This document shows positions 10,429-20,486 of a DNA stretch of 64,000 nucleotides, piece by piece. The notes under the pieces were generated by a model, which saw nothing but the letters and a program-made list of their open reading frames with translations, made no database searches and was not told where the DNA came from. How positions within the stretch are numbered: the stretch's first letter is position 1; every line of letters begins with the position of its first letter. The position numbers and the translations under genes were made by a program. Origin of the DNA: Novosphingobium umbonatum (GTDB lineage: Bacteria > Pseudomonadota > Alphaproteobacteria > Sphingomonadales > Sphingomonadaceae); assembly GCF_004005905.1 (NCBI RefSeq), contig NZ_SACO01000005.1:124001-188000 (forward strand). Reading direction: 5' to 3'.

Positions 10429-10944
10429 TTAGCGGCCGCGATAGTCGCGCTGGCCATCATAGCCACGATCATAGCCCCGATCATAACCGCGCCCGTAATC
10501 ACGGTCATAACCGCGATCATCATAGCCACGGCGGCCATATCCTTCTTCATCGCAGGGGCGGCCATCGCGATAGTAACGGTTGCCGCCGCGATCCCAGTAC
10601 CAGCCATCGCGCCACACCCAGCTGCGATGCACGCGATAGGCGGGGGCATAGACTGCCACGGGGGCGGGCTGGGCGTAATAGGAGTGGTAGACCACGGCGG
10701 GCGGCGGAGGCGGCGGCGGCGGCGCATAGGCCACCACGCGGCGCGGGCGATCCGAAGCAACAGCGGCACCAATGGCAAGGCCGACAATGCCACCAATCAC
10801 ACCGGCGGCCAGAGCATCGCCCCCACCGCCACCACGGCGGCCATAATCGCCACCATGGGCCATGGCAGGCGTTGCGGCCAGAGCGGCCATGGTGCTGGCC
10901 ACCAGGGCCGTAGCGGTGATCGTCGCTTTCAACTTCTTGCCCAT
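10429..10944 (-). CDS. exported glycine-zipper protein with GYDR repeats
   Basis: A 171-residue protein of unknown function. Visible in order: signal peptide (residues 1-30, ending AMA), Gly-rich linker, a glycine-zipper helix (DALAAGVIGGIVGLAIGAAV, about 43-62), a run of nine prolines, a Tyr/Trp-rich segment (HRSWVWRDGWYWDRGGNRYY) and a C-terminal array of about seven GYDRG/D repeats. This layout is typical of small envelope-associated proteins of alphaproteobacteria. The start at MGKKLK has GGGGAGG upstream. The name describes visible features only. Confidence 0.8.
   Translation of the reverse strand: MGKKLKATITATALVASTMAALAATPAMAHGGDYGRRGGGGGDALAAGVIGGIVGLAIGAAVASDRPRRVVAYAPPPPPPPPAVVYHSYYAQPAPVAVYAPAYRVHRSWVWRDGWYWDRGGNRYYRDGRPCDEEGYGRRGYDDRGYDRDYGRGYDRGYDRGYDGQRDYRGR
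10455..10530 (-). repeat. in-gene tandem repeat encoding GYDRG units
   Basis: Imperfect 12- to 15-base units (CGATCATAGCC / CGATCATAACC type) encode the C-terminal GYDRGYDRGYD array of the glycine-zipper protein. Such arrays tend to vary in copy number. Confidence 0.6.
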
Positions 10945-11160
10945 AAAAACCTCCCCTGACGAAATGCGCTTCAAGGTGGCGCCGCTCCGTCTGTGATTCG
11001 GGTTTTAGATGAACCTGCCTGAACGCAACAGCGACGAGTGTTGCAGCTTCTGTTCAGCTTTGTGACGCCTGTGTTGCGAGAGGCGGGGGCGGCATGCTGT
11101 GTTTTGCCCTTGAAATATAAGTATTTTACCGTAGCCTTTCCGGATAAATATGGAGGGCTT

Positions 11161-11865
11161 ATGAATATTTTTGAAATTCAGGAATCGCTGGCAAGACTGG
11201 GTTATAATCCCGGGCCCATTGATGGCATTTGGGGGCGCGAAACCATCCGCGCTGTTTGTGAATTTCAGGAATATGAAGGGCTGGCTGTTGATGGAGTTGC
11301 CGGTCCGCAAACCCAACAGGCCTTGGTCGCCGCGCTGGGCGGAGGGGATTTCGACGATGGCTATCCGCTGGTCTGGCTGGAAGAGGCCAAGCGCTATATC
11401 GGTTTGACGGAATATCCCGGGCCGCGTGATAATCCGACCATCATCGATTTCGCCCGCGATCTCGACATCCATTATGATTCCGATGAAACGCCGTGGTGCG
11501 GGTTGTTCGTTGCCCATTGCATTGGCTCTACCCTGCCCGACGAAGTGCTGCCTGCCGGTCCCTTGCGGGCGCGCAATTGGGCCCGTTTCGGCCAGAGCAC
11601 CCAGCCGACGCGCGGTGCGATCATGGTGTTTGAACGCAACGATCCGGCCGCCAATGCCCGAGGCGAAGGGCATGTTGCCTTTTACATCGGCGAGGACGCG
11701 ACAGGCTATTACGTTCTGGGCGGGAACCAGAACAACAGCGTGTGCTTTGCGTGGAAGGCTAAATCGCAGTTGATCGCGGCGCGTTGGCCACGCAGCTTTC
11801 CGCAGACTTTGGCGGGGCCGGTTCATTTGACGCGTCAAAGCACGCTCAAACTGCGCGAGGCGTGA
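11161..11865 (+). CDS. peptidoglycan-binding protein with CHAP-like (TIGR02594-type) hydrolase domain
   Basis: A 234-residue two-domain protein. Residues 1-60 form a PG_binding_1 domain (IQESLARLGYNPGPIDGIWGRETIRAV). The rest resembles the TIGR02594 cysteine peptidase/amidase group: PWCGLFVAHC carries the likely nucleophile Cys, GHVAFYIGED the likely His, and YYVLGGNQNNSVCF the final strand. No signal peptide is present, which recalls phage endolysins. The start follows GGAGGG by three bases. The gene and its 120-base upstream region are more AT-rich than its neighbours and it sits next to tRNA-Thr, so acquisition from a mobile element is possible but not shown. It stands alone. Confidence 0.8.
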   Translation: MNIFEIQESLARLGYNPGPIDGIWGRETIRAVCEFQEYEGLAVDGVAGPQTQQALVAALGGGDFDDGYPLVWLEEAKRYIGLTEYPGPRDNPTIIDFARDLDIHYDSDETPWCGLFVAHCIGSTLPDEVLPAGPLRARNWARFGQSTQPTRGAIMVFERNDPAANARGEGHVAFYIGEDATGYYVLGGNQNNSVCFAWKAKSQLIAARWPRSFPQTLAGPVHLTRQSTLKLREA

Positions 11866-11947
11866 TTCAGGTTTAGCGGAGGCCTTGCCGTGATGGGCGT
11901 TGCACAGGGCAGGGCAGGGTCTCTGCTGGATCGTTCTGTTATGAAGG

Positions 11948-12023
<76 letters not shown>

Positions 12024-12055
12024 GCGTCTCGGGCGACGTGGAAAAGCCCCATGCC

Positions 12056-12925
12056 TTAAACTGCGCCAAAGGTCCAGCCCTCCGTTAATGCAATTTGCGG
12101 GGTAAGGGCTTTTGGTCGCCATAATTCCGGTCGCGCAGAATGGGTTCGCAGCCATGCGGCGGTGATCATGGCATCGGCTGCATGGTCGGTGACGGGGCCG
12201 GATGGCAGATCGGCGGGGCGGCAACCGAGCGCAAACAGGGCGCGAGCCAGTTCATCCCAGTCGCGGATTTTGGAGGCGCGGGCGCTGCGCCCTGCGGCCA
12301 TGGCGGCGATGGTGGTGTAGATTTCCACCACGACCTTGCCGCGTGGGGGCAACGGGTCCATCGGCCAGATGGCAATATCGCGCGGCAGGCGGTGGAACAG
12401 GCGCATACCCGCCAGCGATCCCTTGCCCACTTGCGCCGCGCCCACCAGACTGAAATTGCTGGTGGGGTTGGCGCCCATGGCGGCCTGCGCCAATTCTGTC
12501 ACGCGCATCCGGCCACGGCCTGCGGGGAACAGGTCGCCCTGTCGATTGCCGTGACGCCGGAAATGGCGGCTGATTTCGGCATGGTCGACAAAGGCATTGA
12601 CGCCCAGATGGGGTTCGCCTGCGCATAGGCTGTCCACCATGGCCCATAGGCTGCGCGCATCGGGCGGGCTGTTGGGCCATTGCGGGAAGAAAGCGCCCGC
12701 ATCGGCAAAGGGCAGGGACTGGCCCATGTCAAAGCCGATTAGCGTATCGGGCGGGCATTGCGTGATGATCCATTCCAGCACTTGCCCCCGCGACCAGCGA
12801 TGGTCGGGGCGCAGCAGGGTGGGGGCATCCTCCTGCCCGCCGATGATGGCCACGGCAATGCCGCGATGAAACTCGCCCGCCGCGCCTGACCAGTCCACGG
12901 CGGCAAAATGGGAAAAATCTCGCAT
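12056..12925 (-). CDS. conserved hypothetical protein, possibly DUF429-like nuclease fold
   Basis: A 289-residue protein I do not recognise with certainty. It begins AAVDWSGAA, has an acidic IGFDMGQSLPF segment about 65 residues later and ends with DHAADAMITAAWLR. Spaced aspartates after hydrophobic strands of this kind are seen in RNase-H-like folds such as DUF429. No signal peptide or membrane segment is visible. It stands alone, downstream of the efflux operon on the same strand with a 67-base gap. The fold is inferred from a few motifs only. Confidence 0.6.
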   Translation of the reverse strand: MRDFSHFAAVDWSGAAGEFHRGIAVAIIGGQEDAPTLLRPDHRWSRGQVLEWIITQCPPDTLIGFDMGQSLPFADAGAFFPQWPNSPPDARSLWAMVDSLCAGEPHLGVNAFVDHAEISRHFRRHGNRQGDLFPAGRGRMRVTELAQAAMGANPTSNFSLVGAAQVGKGSLAGMRLFHRLPRDIAIWPMDPLPPRGKVVVEIYTTIAAMAAGRSARASKIRDWDELARALFALGCRPADLPSGPVTDHAADAMITAAWLRTHSARPELWRPKALTPQIALTEGWTFGAV

Positions 12926-12992
12926 CGGGCATTACTGGCGCTGGATCGAGCCAAAAGAAAGGGGCCACACGGGCATGTGGCCCCTCATCCTG

Positions 12993-14546
12993 TCAATCCG
13001 CCGCCACGGGGGCCGCGCCCTTGGGCTGGGGCGCGGGCTTGCGCGACATCCATAGCAGGCCCAGAATGCCGATGCAGCCCACGCCCGCAAACCAGAAGAT
13101 GTCGATGGAGGCCATCAGATAGCTCTGGTTGATCAACGTGCGGGTCAGCGCGCCGGTGGCCTGCAGCTTGGTCATGCCCGCATGCTGCAACTGGTCCATC
13201 GCCTGCACATAGGCCGGATTGGCGATATGCGCGCTTTCGGCCAGTCGGCTTTGATGCAGGGTTTCGCGCCGGTCCCAGAAGGTGGTGGTGATCGAGGCGG
13301 AGAAGGCCCCGCCGGTGATCCGCGCGAAATTGGAAATGCCCGAGGCTGATGGGATGCGGTGGGGCGGCAGCCGGTCAAACGACAGGGTGGTCATCGACAT
13401 GAAGAACGTGCCCATGGCCGTGCCCTGCACAATACTGGGCAGCAGCAGGTGCCACAGGTCAGTGTCCGGCGTGAAGCCGGTGCGCAGGAAATAGGAGGCG
13501 GTAAACGCCAGCAACGCATAGGTGGCCACATAGCGCAGATCTAGCGAGCCTGCCGCCCGCGCCACAAAGGGCGCCAGCAAAAAGGCCACCATGCCCGCAG
13601 GCGCCGAGACGATCCCCGCCCAAGTTGCCGTATAGTTCTGCTGGGTTTGCAGCCAGAGCGGCATCAGCAGATTGCTGGCAAAGAAAAAGCCATAGCCAAG
13701 GCAGAAGCAGGAGGTGCCAATCGCGAAATTCCGGCTTTTGAACAAGCTGAGATCCACCGCCGGATTTTCCTCGGTCAATTCCCAGATCAGCCATGCGATA
13801 AAGCCCACCACGGCCACCACCGCCGCGCCGCAGATGAAGGGAGAATTGAACCAGTCCTCATCCTTGCCCAGATCGAGCATGACCTGCAACGCGCCGACCC
13901 AGAGCATCAGCAGCGCCACTCCGCCCACATCCAGCTTCATCTTGACCGGAGGCGTGTTGTAGGGCCGCATCTTGGCCATCAACACGCCCACGGTGAGGAA
14001 ACCCACCGGCACGTTGATGAGGAAGATCCAGCCCCAGTGGTAATTGTCCGAAATATAGCCGCCAAGGATCGGACCCAAGACCGGCCCGATCAGCGCGGTC
14101 ATCGACCAGATCGACAGGCCCACGGTGCGCTTTTCGGGCGGGAAAATGGCCAGCAACAGCGCCTGACTGCCCGGGATCATCGGGCCGGACACCGCGCCCT
14201 GCAACAGGCGAAAAGCGATCAGCGAGGGCAGGCTCCATGCGATGCCGCACAGAAAGGATGCCAGCGTGAACAGGCTGACCGAGGCGATGAAAGTGTTGAC
14301 CACGCCAAAGCGGCGCATCAACCAACCCGTCAGCGGCACAGTCACGCCATTGGCCACGGCAAAGGCGGTGATCACCCATGTCGCGGTGCTGCTCGCCTCA
14401 CCCAGATTGCCGGAGATGGTGTTGAGCGCGACGTTGGCGATGGTGCTGTCGAGCACCTGCATAAAGGTGCCCAAGGCCAGCGCCACCGCCACAATGGCCA
14501 GCGCGCCGCCATGCAGCGGCGGCGGGGCAGCTTGCTCGCTGCTCAT
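12993..14546 (-). CDS. DHA2-family MFS drug transporter (EmrB type)
   Basis: A 517-residue inner-membrane proton antiporter with about 14 membrane segments. Motifs of the DHA2 group are visible: LDSTIANVALNTISGNLG in the first segment (motif D1), WLMRRFGVV in the first loop, and GPILGGYISDNYHWGWIFLINVP in segment 5 (antiporter motif C). It overlaps the upstream EmrA-like gene by four bases (ATGA). With the adapter and outer-membrane genes it forms a tripartite pump. The substrate is unknown; position beside the lig cluster makes aromatic acids possible. Confidence 0.92.
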   Translation of the reverse strand: MSSEQAAPPPLHGGALAIVAVALALGTFMQVLDSTIANVALNTISGNLGEASSTATWVITAFAVANGVTVPLTGWLMRRFGVVNTFIASVSLFTLASFLCGIAWSLPSLIAFRLLQGAVSGPMIPGSQALLLAIFPPEKRTVGLSIWSMTALIGPVLGPILGGYISDNYHWGWIFLINVPVGFLTVGVLMAKMRPYNTPPVKMKLDVGGVALLMLWVGALQVMLDLGKDEDWFNSPFICGAAVVAVVGFIAWLIWELTEENPAVDLSLFKSRNFAIGTSCFCLGYGFFFASNLLMPLWLQTQQNYTATWAGIVSAPAGMVAFLLAPFVARAAGSLDLRYVATYALLAFTASYFLRTGFTPDTDLWHLLLPSIVQGTAMGTFFMSMTTLSFDRLPPHRIPSASGISNFARITGGAFSASITTTFWDRRETLHQSRLAESAHIANPAYVQAMDQLQHAGMTKLQATGALTRTLINQSYLMASIDIFWFAGVGCIGILGLLWMSRKPAPQPKGAAPVAAD

Positions 14547-15730
14547 CGGCGCCCCGCATTGGCGGCGATGATCTGGCGGATCCGCGCCTCTACCTGCGGC
14601 GAAACAGCGTCGAAGGCGGCGGCGGGTTGCGGTTGCGAGGGCAGGGCGGTCACGGGCGTGCCCTCATGCCCCTTGGTATCGACATCCACATCCACCGACA
14701 GGCCAATGCGCAAGGGATGCGCGGCCAGTTCCTTGGGGTCCAGCCCGATGCGGACAGGCACGCGCTGGACAATCTTGATCCAGTTGCCGCTGGCATTTTG
14801 CGCGGGCAACAGGGCAAAGGCGCTGCCCGAACCGACGCCAAGGCCGATCACCTTGCCGTGATAGGTCACATCCTTGCCATAGGCATCGGCATGGATGGTG
14901 ACCGGCTGGCCCACGCGCAATTGCGCCAATTGGGTCTCGCGGAAATTGGCGTCGACCCACAGGCGCTGCAATTGGCCGATGGTGACCAAGGGCGTGCCCG
15001 GCGCGACCTGCTGCCCCAATTGCACGGGGCGCTGGGCCACCACGCCATCCACGGGCGCGACAATCTGCATATGGGCGCGTTGCAGCGCGGCGCGGCGCAC
15101 CGCGGCAATCGCGGCCAGCACGGCAGGGTTGCTCTCCACATCGGTGCCGCCCACGCTGCTATCGGCATCGGCGCGCTGGCTGTTGGCCAGTTCCAGCGCG
15201 GCGCTGGCCATGTGGACGGCTTCCTGCGCATGGGCCACTTCTTCGGCGCTGATGGCGCCTGACGCTACGGCTCTTTCACGGCGGGCCAGATCGGCGCGGG
15301 CGGCATCCAGCCGTACTTGCGCCTGCGCGATCTGGGCGCTGGCGGTGTTGACCTTGGTAAAGCCCGATCGCACGCCGCGCACCGCGCGGGCCAGTTCCGC
15401 CTCGGCCGCGGCCAATTGCGTATCGGCCAATGCAGGGTCGAGATCGACCAAAGGCTGGCCTTTGGTGACGCTTTGGGTGGAATCGGCGTGGATGGCCACC
15501 ACCGTGCCCGCATCGCGCGCGGCAACCTGCACGATATTGCCCGCCACATAGGCATCATCGGTGGATTGATGGTCCGTGCCAAGCGCCTTGAGGCCATAAT
15601 AGCCGCCAGCGGCGATCACAACAGCGGCGCCCAGCAGCAGGAAGCCCTTGGTACGGGCGGAGGATTTGGTGGTGGTTTCGTCGGTCAAGCTCTGGGCCTT
15701 TTCGCGGTCGACAGGTGTGTTCTGGTTCAT
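14543..15730 (-). CDS. HlyD/EmrA-family membrane fusion protein
   Basis: A 395-residue periplasmic adapter. It has one N-terminal membrane anchor (GFLLLGAAVVIAAGGYYGLKAL), then the STDDAYVAGNIVQVAARDAGTV lipoyl half-motif, a long alpha-hairpin (about 100-200), the second lipoyl half (IVAPVDGVVAQRPVQLGQQV) and a beta-barrel domain. The STDDAYV signature marks the EmrA subgroup that pairs with DHA2 transporters. The start MNQNTPVDREKAQ is four bases after the stop of the outer-membrane gene; an upstream extension would overlap that gene. Operon order is outer-membrane factor, adapter, transporter. Confidence 0.92.
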   Translation of the reverse strand: MNQNTPVDREKAQSLTDETTTKSSARTKGFLLLGAAVVIAAGGYYGLKALGTDHQSTDDAYVAGNIVQVAARDAGTVVAIHADSTQSVTKGQPLVDLDPALADTQLAAAEAELARAVRGVRSGFTKVNTASAQIAQAQVRLDAARADLARRERAVASGAISAEEVAHAQEAVHMASAALELANSQRADADSSVGGTDVESNPAVLAAIAAVRRAALQRAHMQIVAPVDGVVAQRPVQLGQQVAPGTPLVTIGQLQRLWVDANFRETQLAQLRVGQPVTIHADAYGKDVTYHGKVIGLGVGSGSAFALLPAQNASGNWIKIVQRVPVRIGLDPKELAAHPLRIGLSVDVDVDTKGHEGTPVTALPSQPQPAAAFDAVSPQVEARIRQIIAANAGRR

Positions 15731-15734
15731 CGGA

Positions 15735-17183
15735 TCAATCTTTCGCAGCCGGTGCCGGCGTATCGGCAATGGGGGTAAAGCCCCCGCCCAGCGCCACCAG
15801 CAATTGCACACGGCGCAGCGCGCCATCGGCGGCCAGATCCAGCTGGCTCTGACGCGCGGCCAGCAAGCGTTCGCCCGCGTTCAACACATCGAGCCGCGTG
15901 GACAGGCCCGATTCCAGCCGCACACGGTCCAGCGCCACGGTCTGTTGCAGGCCCGCCACCACTTCGCCCTGACGCGCGGCATCGGTACGGTTGGTTTCCA
16001 GCGAGGAAAGCGCATCAGCCGCTTCCTGCACCGCTTTGACCACCGCGCCATTATATTGCGCGATGGCATTGTCTGCTCCCGCCACGCTGGCGGCATAGCG
16101 AGCCTTGATCGCCCCGCCCGAAAAGATCGGCAGATGCAGCGCGGGACCAAAGCCACCGGTTAAGGCCTCGCCCGAAAAGGCCTTGCCAATGCCCAAGGCC
16201 TGCGACCCGACAAAGGCGCGTAGCGAGATGTCGGGATAGAAATCGGCCTTGGAAATATCCTTGGCGCTCAACGCCATTTCCACCTGCGCCCGCGCGGCCA
16301 GCAGATCGGCGCGGCGGCCAAGCAAATCGGCGGGCAGGGCTTCGGGCACTGGCAGGGCCGTGTCAAAACCCAGATGGGTGGGGGTGATGCTGGCGTAGTA
16401 ATCCGTGCCCCGTCCGGCCAGAGCGGCCAGCGCATGCAGCATGATCGCTCGCGCACCATCGGCCCGCACCTGCGCTTGTTTCGCCTCGGCCAGCAGCGTG
16501 CGGGCGGAGGCAAGGTCCAGCTCTGTGCCCAGACCCGATGCGCGGCGGGCGGTCAGCAATTTTAGCGAAGCCTCACGCGAGGCGACGAATTCAGCGGCAA
16601 GGCGCGCCTGCGCCTCGGCGCGGGCAAGGTTGATATAGGCCTGCACCACCGCGCCCGAAATCGACACGCGGGCGGCGGCGGTCTGCAACCGGCTGGCCTG
16701 TACAAATTGACCGGTGGCCTTGACCATCGCCTTTTGCCGTCCGGCCAGATCGAGCGACCAGCTGAGATCTGCCTGCGCATTGGAAATCCACCGCCATGAT
16801 CCGCCCAAAGGCGCGGGGTAGATATAGGCGTTGGACAGGCGCTGATCCATGGCCGACACATTGGCCGAGGCCTGTGGCATCAAACCAGCCTTGGCATTGG
16901 CAATGGCTGCCTCGGCCAGACGCAAGCGGATGGTGGCTTCCTCAAGCGAGGGATTGCCGGTCAACGCATCGTCCATGATCCGGTTCAATTGCGCATCGCC
17001 CAAGGCCTGCCACCAATCGGGCGCAACCGGCACTGCAATGCCCGACAGGCCCATCTGGGCGGCGCTGGCGGGTTTGAACTGTTGCTCGCCTTTGGGCACG
17101 GCCACGCAGCCCGCCAGCAGGGCAGGCAGCATGAGGGCAGCGCCGGAAAATTTGCGCAAACTTGCGGTCATATATTTCGTCAT
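15735..17183 (-). CDS. outer-membrane efflux lipoprotein (NodT/TolC family)
   Basis: A 482-residue outer-membrane factor of a tripartite pump. A lipoprotein signal ends in LLAGC, so the mature protein starts at that cysteine. Two repeated OEP domains follow, with the typical NPSLEEATIRLRLAEA and ADFYPDISLRAFVG segments. It is the first gene of the efflux operon. The exact start is unclear among three in-frame ATGs within 18 bases; the middle one (MTKYMTASLRK) was chosen. The 149 bases upstream separate it from a LysR gene on the same strand, which is a candidate regulator. Confidence 0.9.
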   Translation of the reverse strand: MTKYMTASLRKFSGAALMLPALLAGCVAVPKGEQQFKPASAAQMGLSGIAVPVAPDWWQALGDAQLNRIMDDALTGNPSLEEATIRLRLAEAAIANAKAGLMPQASANVSAMDQRLSNAYIYPAPLGGSWRWISNAQADLSWSLDLAGRQKAMVKATGQFVQASRLQTAAARVSISGAVVQAYINLARAEAQARLAAEFVASREASLKLLTARRASGLGTELDLASARTLLAEAKQAQVRADGARAIMLHALAALAGRGTDYYASITPTHLGFDTALPVPEALPADLLGRRADLLAARAQVEMALSAKDISKADFYPDISLRAFVGSQALGIGKAFSGEALTGGFGPALHLPIFSGGAIKARYAASVAGADNAIAQYNGAVVKAVQEAADALSSLETNRTDAARQGEVVAGLQQTVALDRVRLESGLSTRLDVLNAGERLLAARQSQLDLAADGALRRVQLLVALGGGFTPIADTPAPAAKD

Positions 17184-17331
17184 TTCCATGGCTGGTCGCA
17201 GGGGCCAAATGGCCGATGCGGCGAGATGCGCGCGGGATGCGCCATGATGTTCGCGGCTATAGCCGGTCGCGCGATCATGTATTAGCCACCATATGGCCAT
17301 AATAGTGATGCCGTTCAGGGCATAATCGGAT

Positions 17332-18261
17332 CTAGTCCCGCGTCACCCGCGACCAGTCGCGCGAGGTGAAATGGTTGCGCAGGAATTCCAGCAGCACGCG
17401 GACCCGTGCCGGTCGCGCTCTGCCGGGCGGGGTGACCAGATTGAGCGGGCCGGGCGGGGCGCTCCATTCGGGCAGCAGTTCGACAAGGCGGCCTTCGCGC
17501 AAATGGCTGGCGATGAAATATTCCGCCATCAGGCCGATGCCCACCCCTTCCAGCAAGGCGGGGATCAAGGCCTCGGCATGGTTGGCGCGATAGCGGGCGG
17601 TCATATGCACGCTGACCGGATCCTCCTCGCCACGGGCAAATTGCCATTCGCCCGAATTGGGGATGTGGCTGGGCAAAACAGCGGGATAGCGGGGCAGGTC
17701 CAGCGGGCTATGCGGCGCGCCCAGTCGTTCGATCAGGGCAGGTGCAGCCACCAGAGGACGGCGCAGCGAGAAGATGCGGAAGATGCGCAAGGAGGCCGAG
17801 TCCCCCGCATGGCCCACCTGAATGGCCATATCAAAGCCTTCAGCCACCACATCGACCTGATTTTCGGTCAGCACCATATCCACTTCAATATCGGGATAGG
17901 CTTTTAAAAAGGTGGGCAGGATCGGGGCGATCATTTCGATGCCAATGGCATTGATGGTGGCCAGACGCACCAGCCCGCGCGGGGAGGCGGCTTCCTCCAG
18001 AATATCCGCCTCGATGGCCGCGCCATCGGCCATGATGCGGGTGGCGCGCATCAGCGATTGCCGCCCGCTTTCGGTCAAGCTGAGCTTGCGCGTGGTGCGG
18101 TGGAACAGGCTGGTGCGCATCCGTGCTTCAAGGCGGGTGATCGCTTTGGAAACGGTGGTCTTGGCCAGACCCAATTCCTCGCCCGCACGGCTGAAGCTGC
18201 CGCATTCGGCCACTTTGGCGAAAATGGCCCATGCTTCAAGATCGGGGAGGCGGTGCGGCAT
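17332..18261 (-). CDS. LysR-family transcriptional regulator
   Basis: A 309-residue regulator of standard layout: one winged HTH at residues 1-60 (FSRAGEELGLAKTTVSKAITRLEARMRTSLFHRTTRKLSLTE region) and a periplasmic-binding-like effector domain. It belongs to the AaeR/DsdC-like group by the LTESG...LVRLAT pattern. It lies between ligI upstream and the efflux operon downstream, all on the minus strand, so it may control either. The ATG of MPHRLPDLEAW was chosen over a TTG six codons upstream because no ribosome site precedes the TTG. The effector is unknown. Confidence 0.85.
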   Translation of the reverse strand: MPHRLPDLEAWAIFAKVAECGSFSRAGEELGLAKTTVSKAITRLEARMRTSLFHRTTRKLSLTESGRQSLMRATRIMADGAAIEADILEEAASPRGLVRLATINAIGIEMIAPILPTFLKAYPDIEVDMVLTENQVDVVAEGFDMAIQVGHAGDSASLRIFRIFSLRRPLVAAPALIERLGAPHSPLDLPRYPAVLPSHIPNSGEWQFARGEEDPVSVHMTARYRANHAEALIPALLEGVGIGLMAEYFIASHLREGRLVELLPEWSAPPGPLNLVTPPGRARPARVRVLLEFLRNHFTSRDWSRVTRD

Positions 18262-18331
18262 GGCGCCGGTTTGCGGCAAAAGCGCCGCAAAGGAAAGGGG
18301 GCCGCGAGTGCAGCCCCCCCCTTGGATGGAT

Positions 18332-19219
<888 letters not shown>

Positions 19220-19228
19220 TTATGGGCT

Positions 19229-20290
19229 TTAGCCGAATACGGTGCCATCCATCAGCTTGCGCGCGGTGCGCAGCAGGGCGGCGGACTTTACCGCGCCGCT
19301 CTCGTCGGTTTCCAGCACGCAGGTCATTTCGCCGGTGGGATGTTCCACCGACAGGGTCTTGCGCGCGCCAGCGGGGATCTGCGCGACTTCGGCCGCGGGC
19401 GAGCCTTCCAGCAGGCAGGCGGTGGCCACGCTGACCGCGCCCAGCACGCCGATGGTGGCATGGGCGCGATGCGGGATGAAGCTGCGCACCGTTACCGCGC
19501 CGCCATTCTTGGGCGGGGCGACCAGCATCATCTTGGGGACGGATTTTTCCTTCACATCGCCAAGGTTCATCTTCTCGCCCACGGCAAGACGGATGGCTTC
19601 GATGCGGGCTTTCAATTCGGTGTTGGCGTCCAGCCAGTCGCGGTCCTCATAGCCGGTGATGCCAACATCCTCCGCCTTGAACACCACGCAGGGCATGCCA
19701 TTGTCGATCAAGGTGACGCGCACGCCATGGACTTCATCCACCGTGTTCCCGCTGGGCAGCAGCGCGCCGCAGGAGGAACCGGCCGTGTCGCGGAATTCCA
19801 GCGGGACGGGGGCATGGCTGCCGGGCACGCCGTCGATCTTGGCATCGCCGGTATAGCTGACCTTACCGCCGGGCGTTTGCACCGTGGCGACCGCCACTTG
19901 GCCGGTGTTTTCCATGAAGATGGCCACGCTTGTTTCATCGCCGGTGGGGGTGACAAGGCCGCGCTCGATGGCAAAGGGGCCAACGCCGGCCAGAATATTC
20001 CCGCAATTTTGCGCATCGGTCACGATGGGTTGGTCAACAAAGACCTGCAGGAACAGGTAATCGACATCGATCCCTTCGCGCTCGGACTTGCTGACCACCG
20101 CCACCTTGCTGGTCAGCGGATCAGCCGCGCCCATGCCGTCGATCTGCACGGCATCGGGGCTGCCCATCACGCCCAGCAGGAAAGCATCGCGGGTGTCTTT
20201 ATCGGCGGGCAGGTCCTGTTTCAGGAAATAGCCGCCCTTGCTGGTGCCGCCGCGCATCCACATACAGGGGGCGGAGATGTTGGTGGTCAT
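19229..20290 (-). CDS. ligU: 4-oxalomesaconate tautomerase LigU (PrpF family)
   Basis: A 353-residue PrpF-family isomerase. In the lig pathway it converts 4-oxalomesaconate between its double-bond isomers so that LigJ can hydrate it. The family opening CMWMRGGTSKGGYF is at residues 9-22; QNCGNILAGVGPFAIE (about 103) and RSFIPHRAHATIGVLGA are further PrpF signatures. Its place between ligK and ligI matches the SYK-6 order. The start MTTNISAPC has AAGGAA upstream. A 197-base gap to ligK carries repeat copy C, so it may have reduced or separate expression from ligK. Confidence 0.93.
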   Translation of the reverse strand: MTTNISAPCMWMRGGTSKGGYFLKQDLPADKDTRDAFLLGVMGSPDAVQIDGMGAADPLTSKVAVVSKSEREGIDVDYLFLQVFVDQPIVTDAQNCGNILAGVGPFAIERGLVTPTGDETSVAIFMENTGQVAVATVQTPGGKVSYTGDAKIDGVPGSHAPVPLEFRDTAGSSCGALLPSGNTVDEVHGVRVTLIDNGMPCVVFKAEDVGITGYEDRDWLDANTELKARIEAIRLAVGEKMNLGDVKEKSVPKMMLVAPPKNGGAVTVRSFIPHRAHATIGVLGAVSVATACLLEGSPAAEVAQIPAGARKTLSVEHPTGEMTCVLETDESGAVKSAALLRTARKLMDGTVFG

Positions 20291-20403
20291 CGGGCTTGGT
20301 TCCTTTGGCAAATGTCGATGGAAAGGTCATTTGCGGGGGGGGGGCGGGCTTCAGCGCGATTTCTGTGCGCCGCAGGCCATAAAACCCTCAAGCGCTCACC
20401 CGC

Positions 20404-20465
20404 CAGCCAAGCACGACCCCATTAACGGGATTGGCAAGGGACGAGTCCCTTGCCCCGCCGGAGGC
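20404..20465 (-). repeat. intergenic palindromic repeat, copy C (inside the lig operon)
   Basis: CCAGCCAAGCACGACCCC and ATTAACGGGATT lead into arms GGCAAGGGA / TCCCTTGCC around CGAG, followed by CCGCCGGAGGC. It lies between ligK and ligU, the only copy seen inside an operon. Confidence 0.8.
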
Positions 20466-20486
20466 ATATGGCGCCCCCGCGAAACC

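Noticed and set aside
10439..10530. Short repeats that might be a CRISPR array
   Set aside because: The units are 12-15 bases, have no unique spacers and encode GYDRG repeats within a protein gene.
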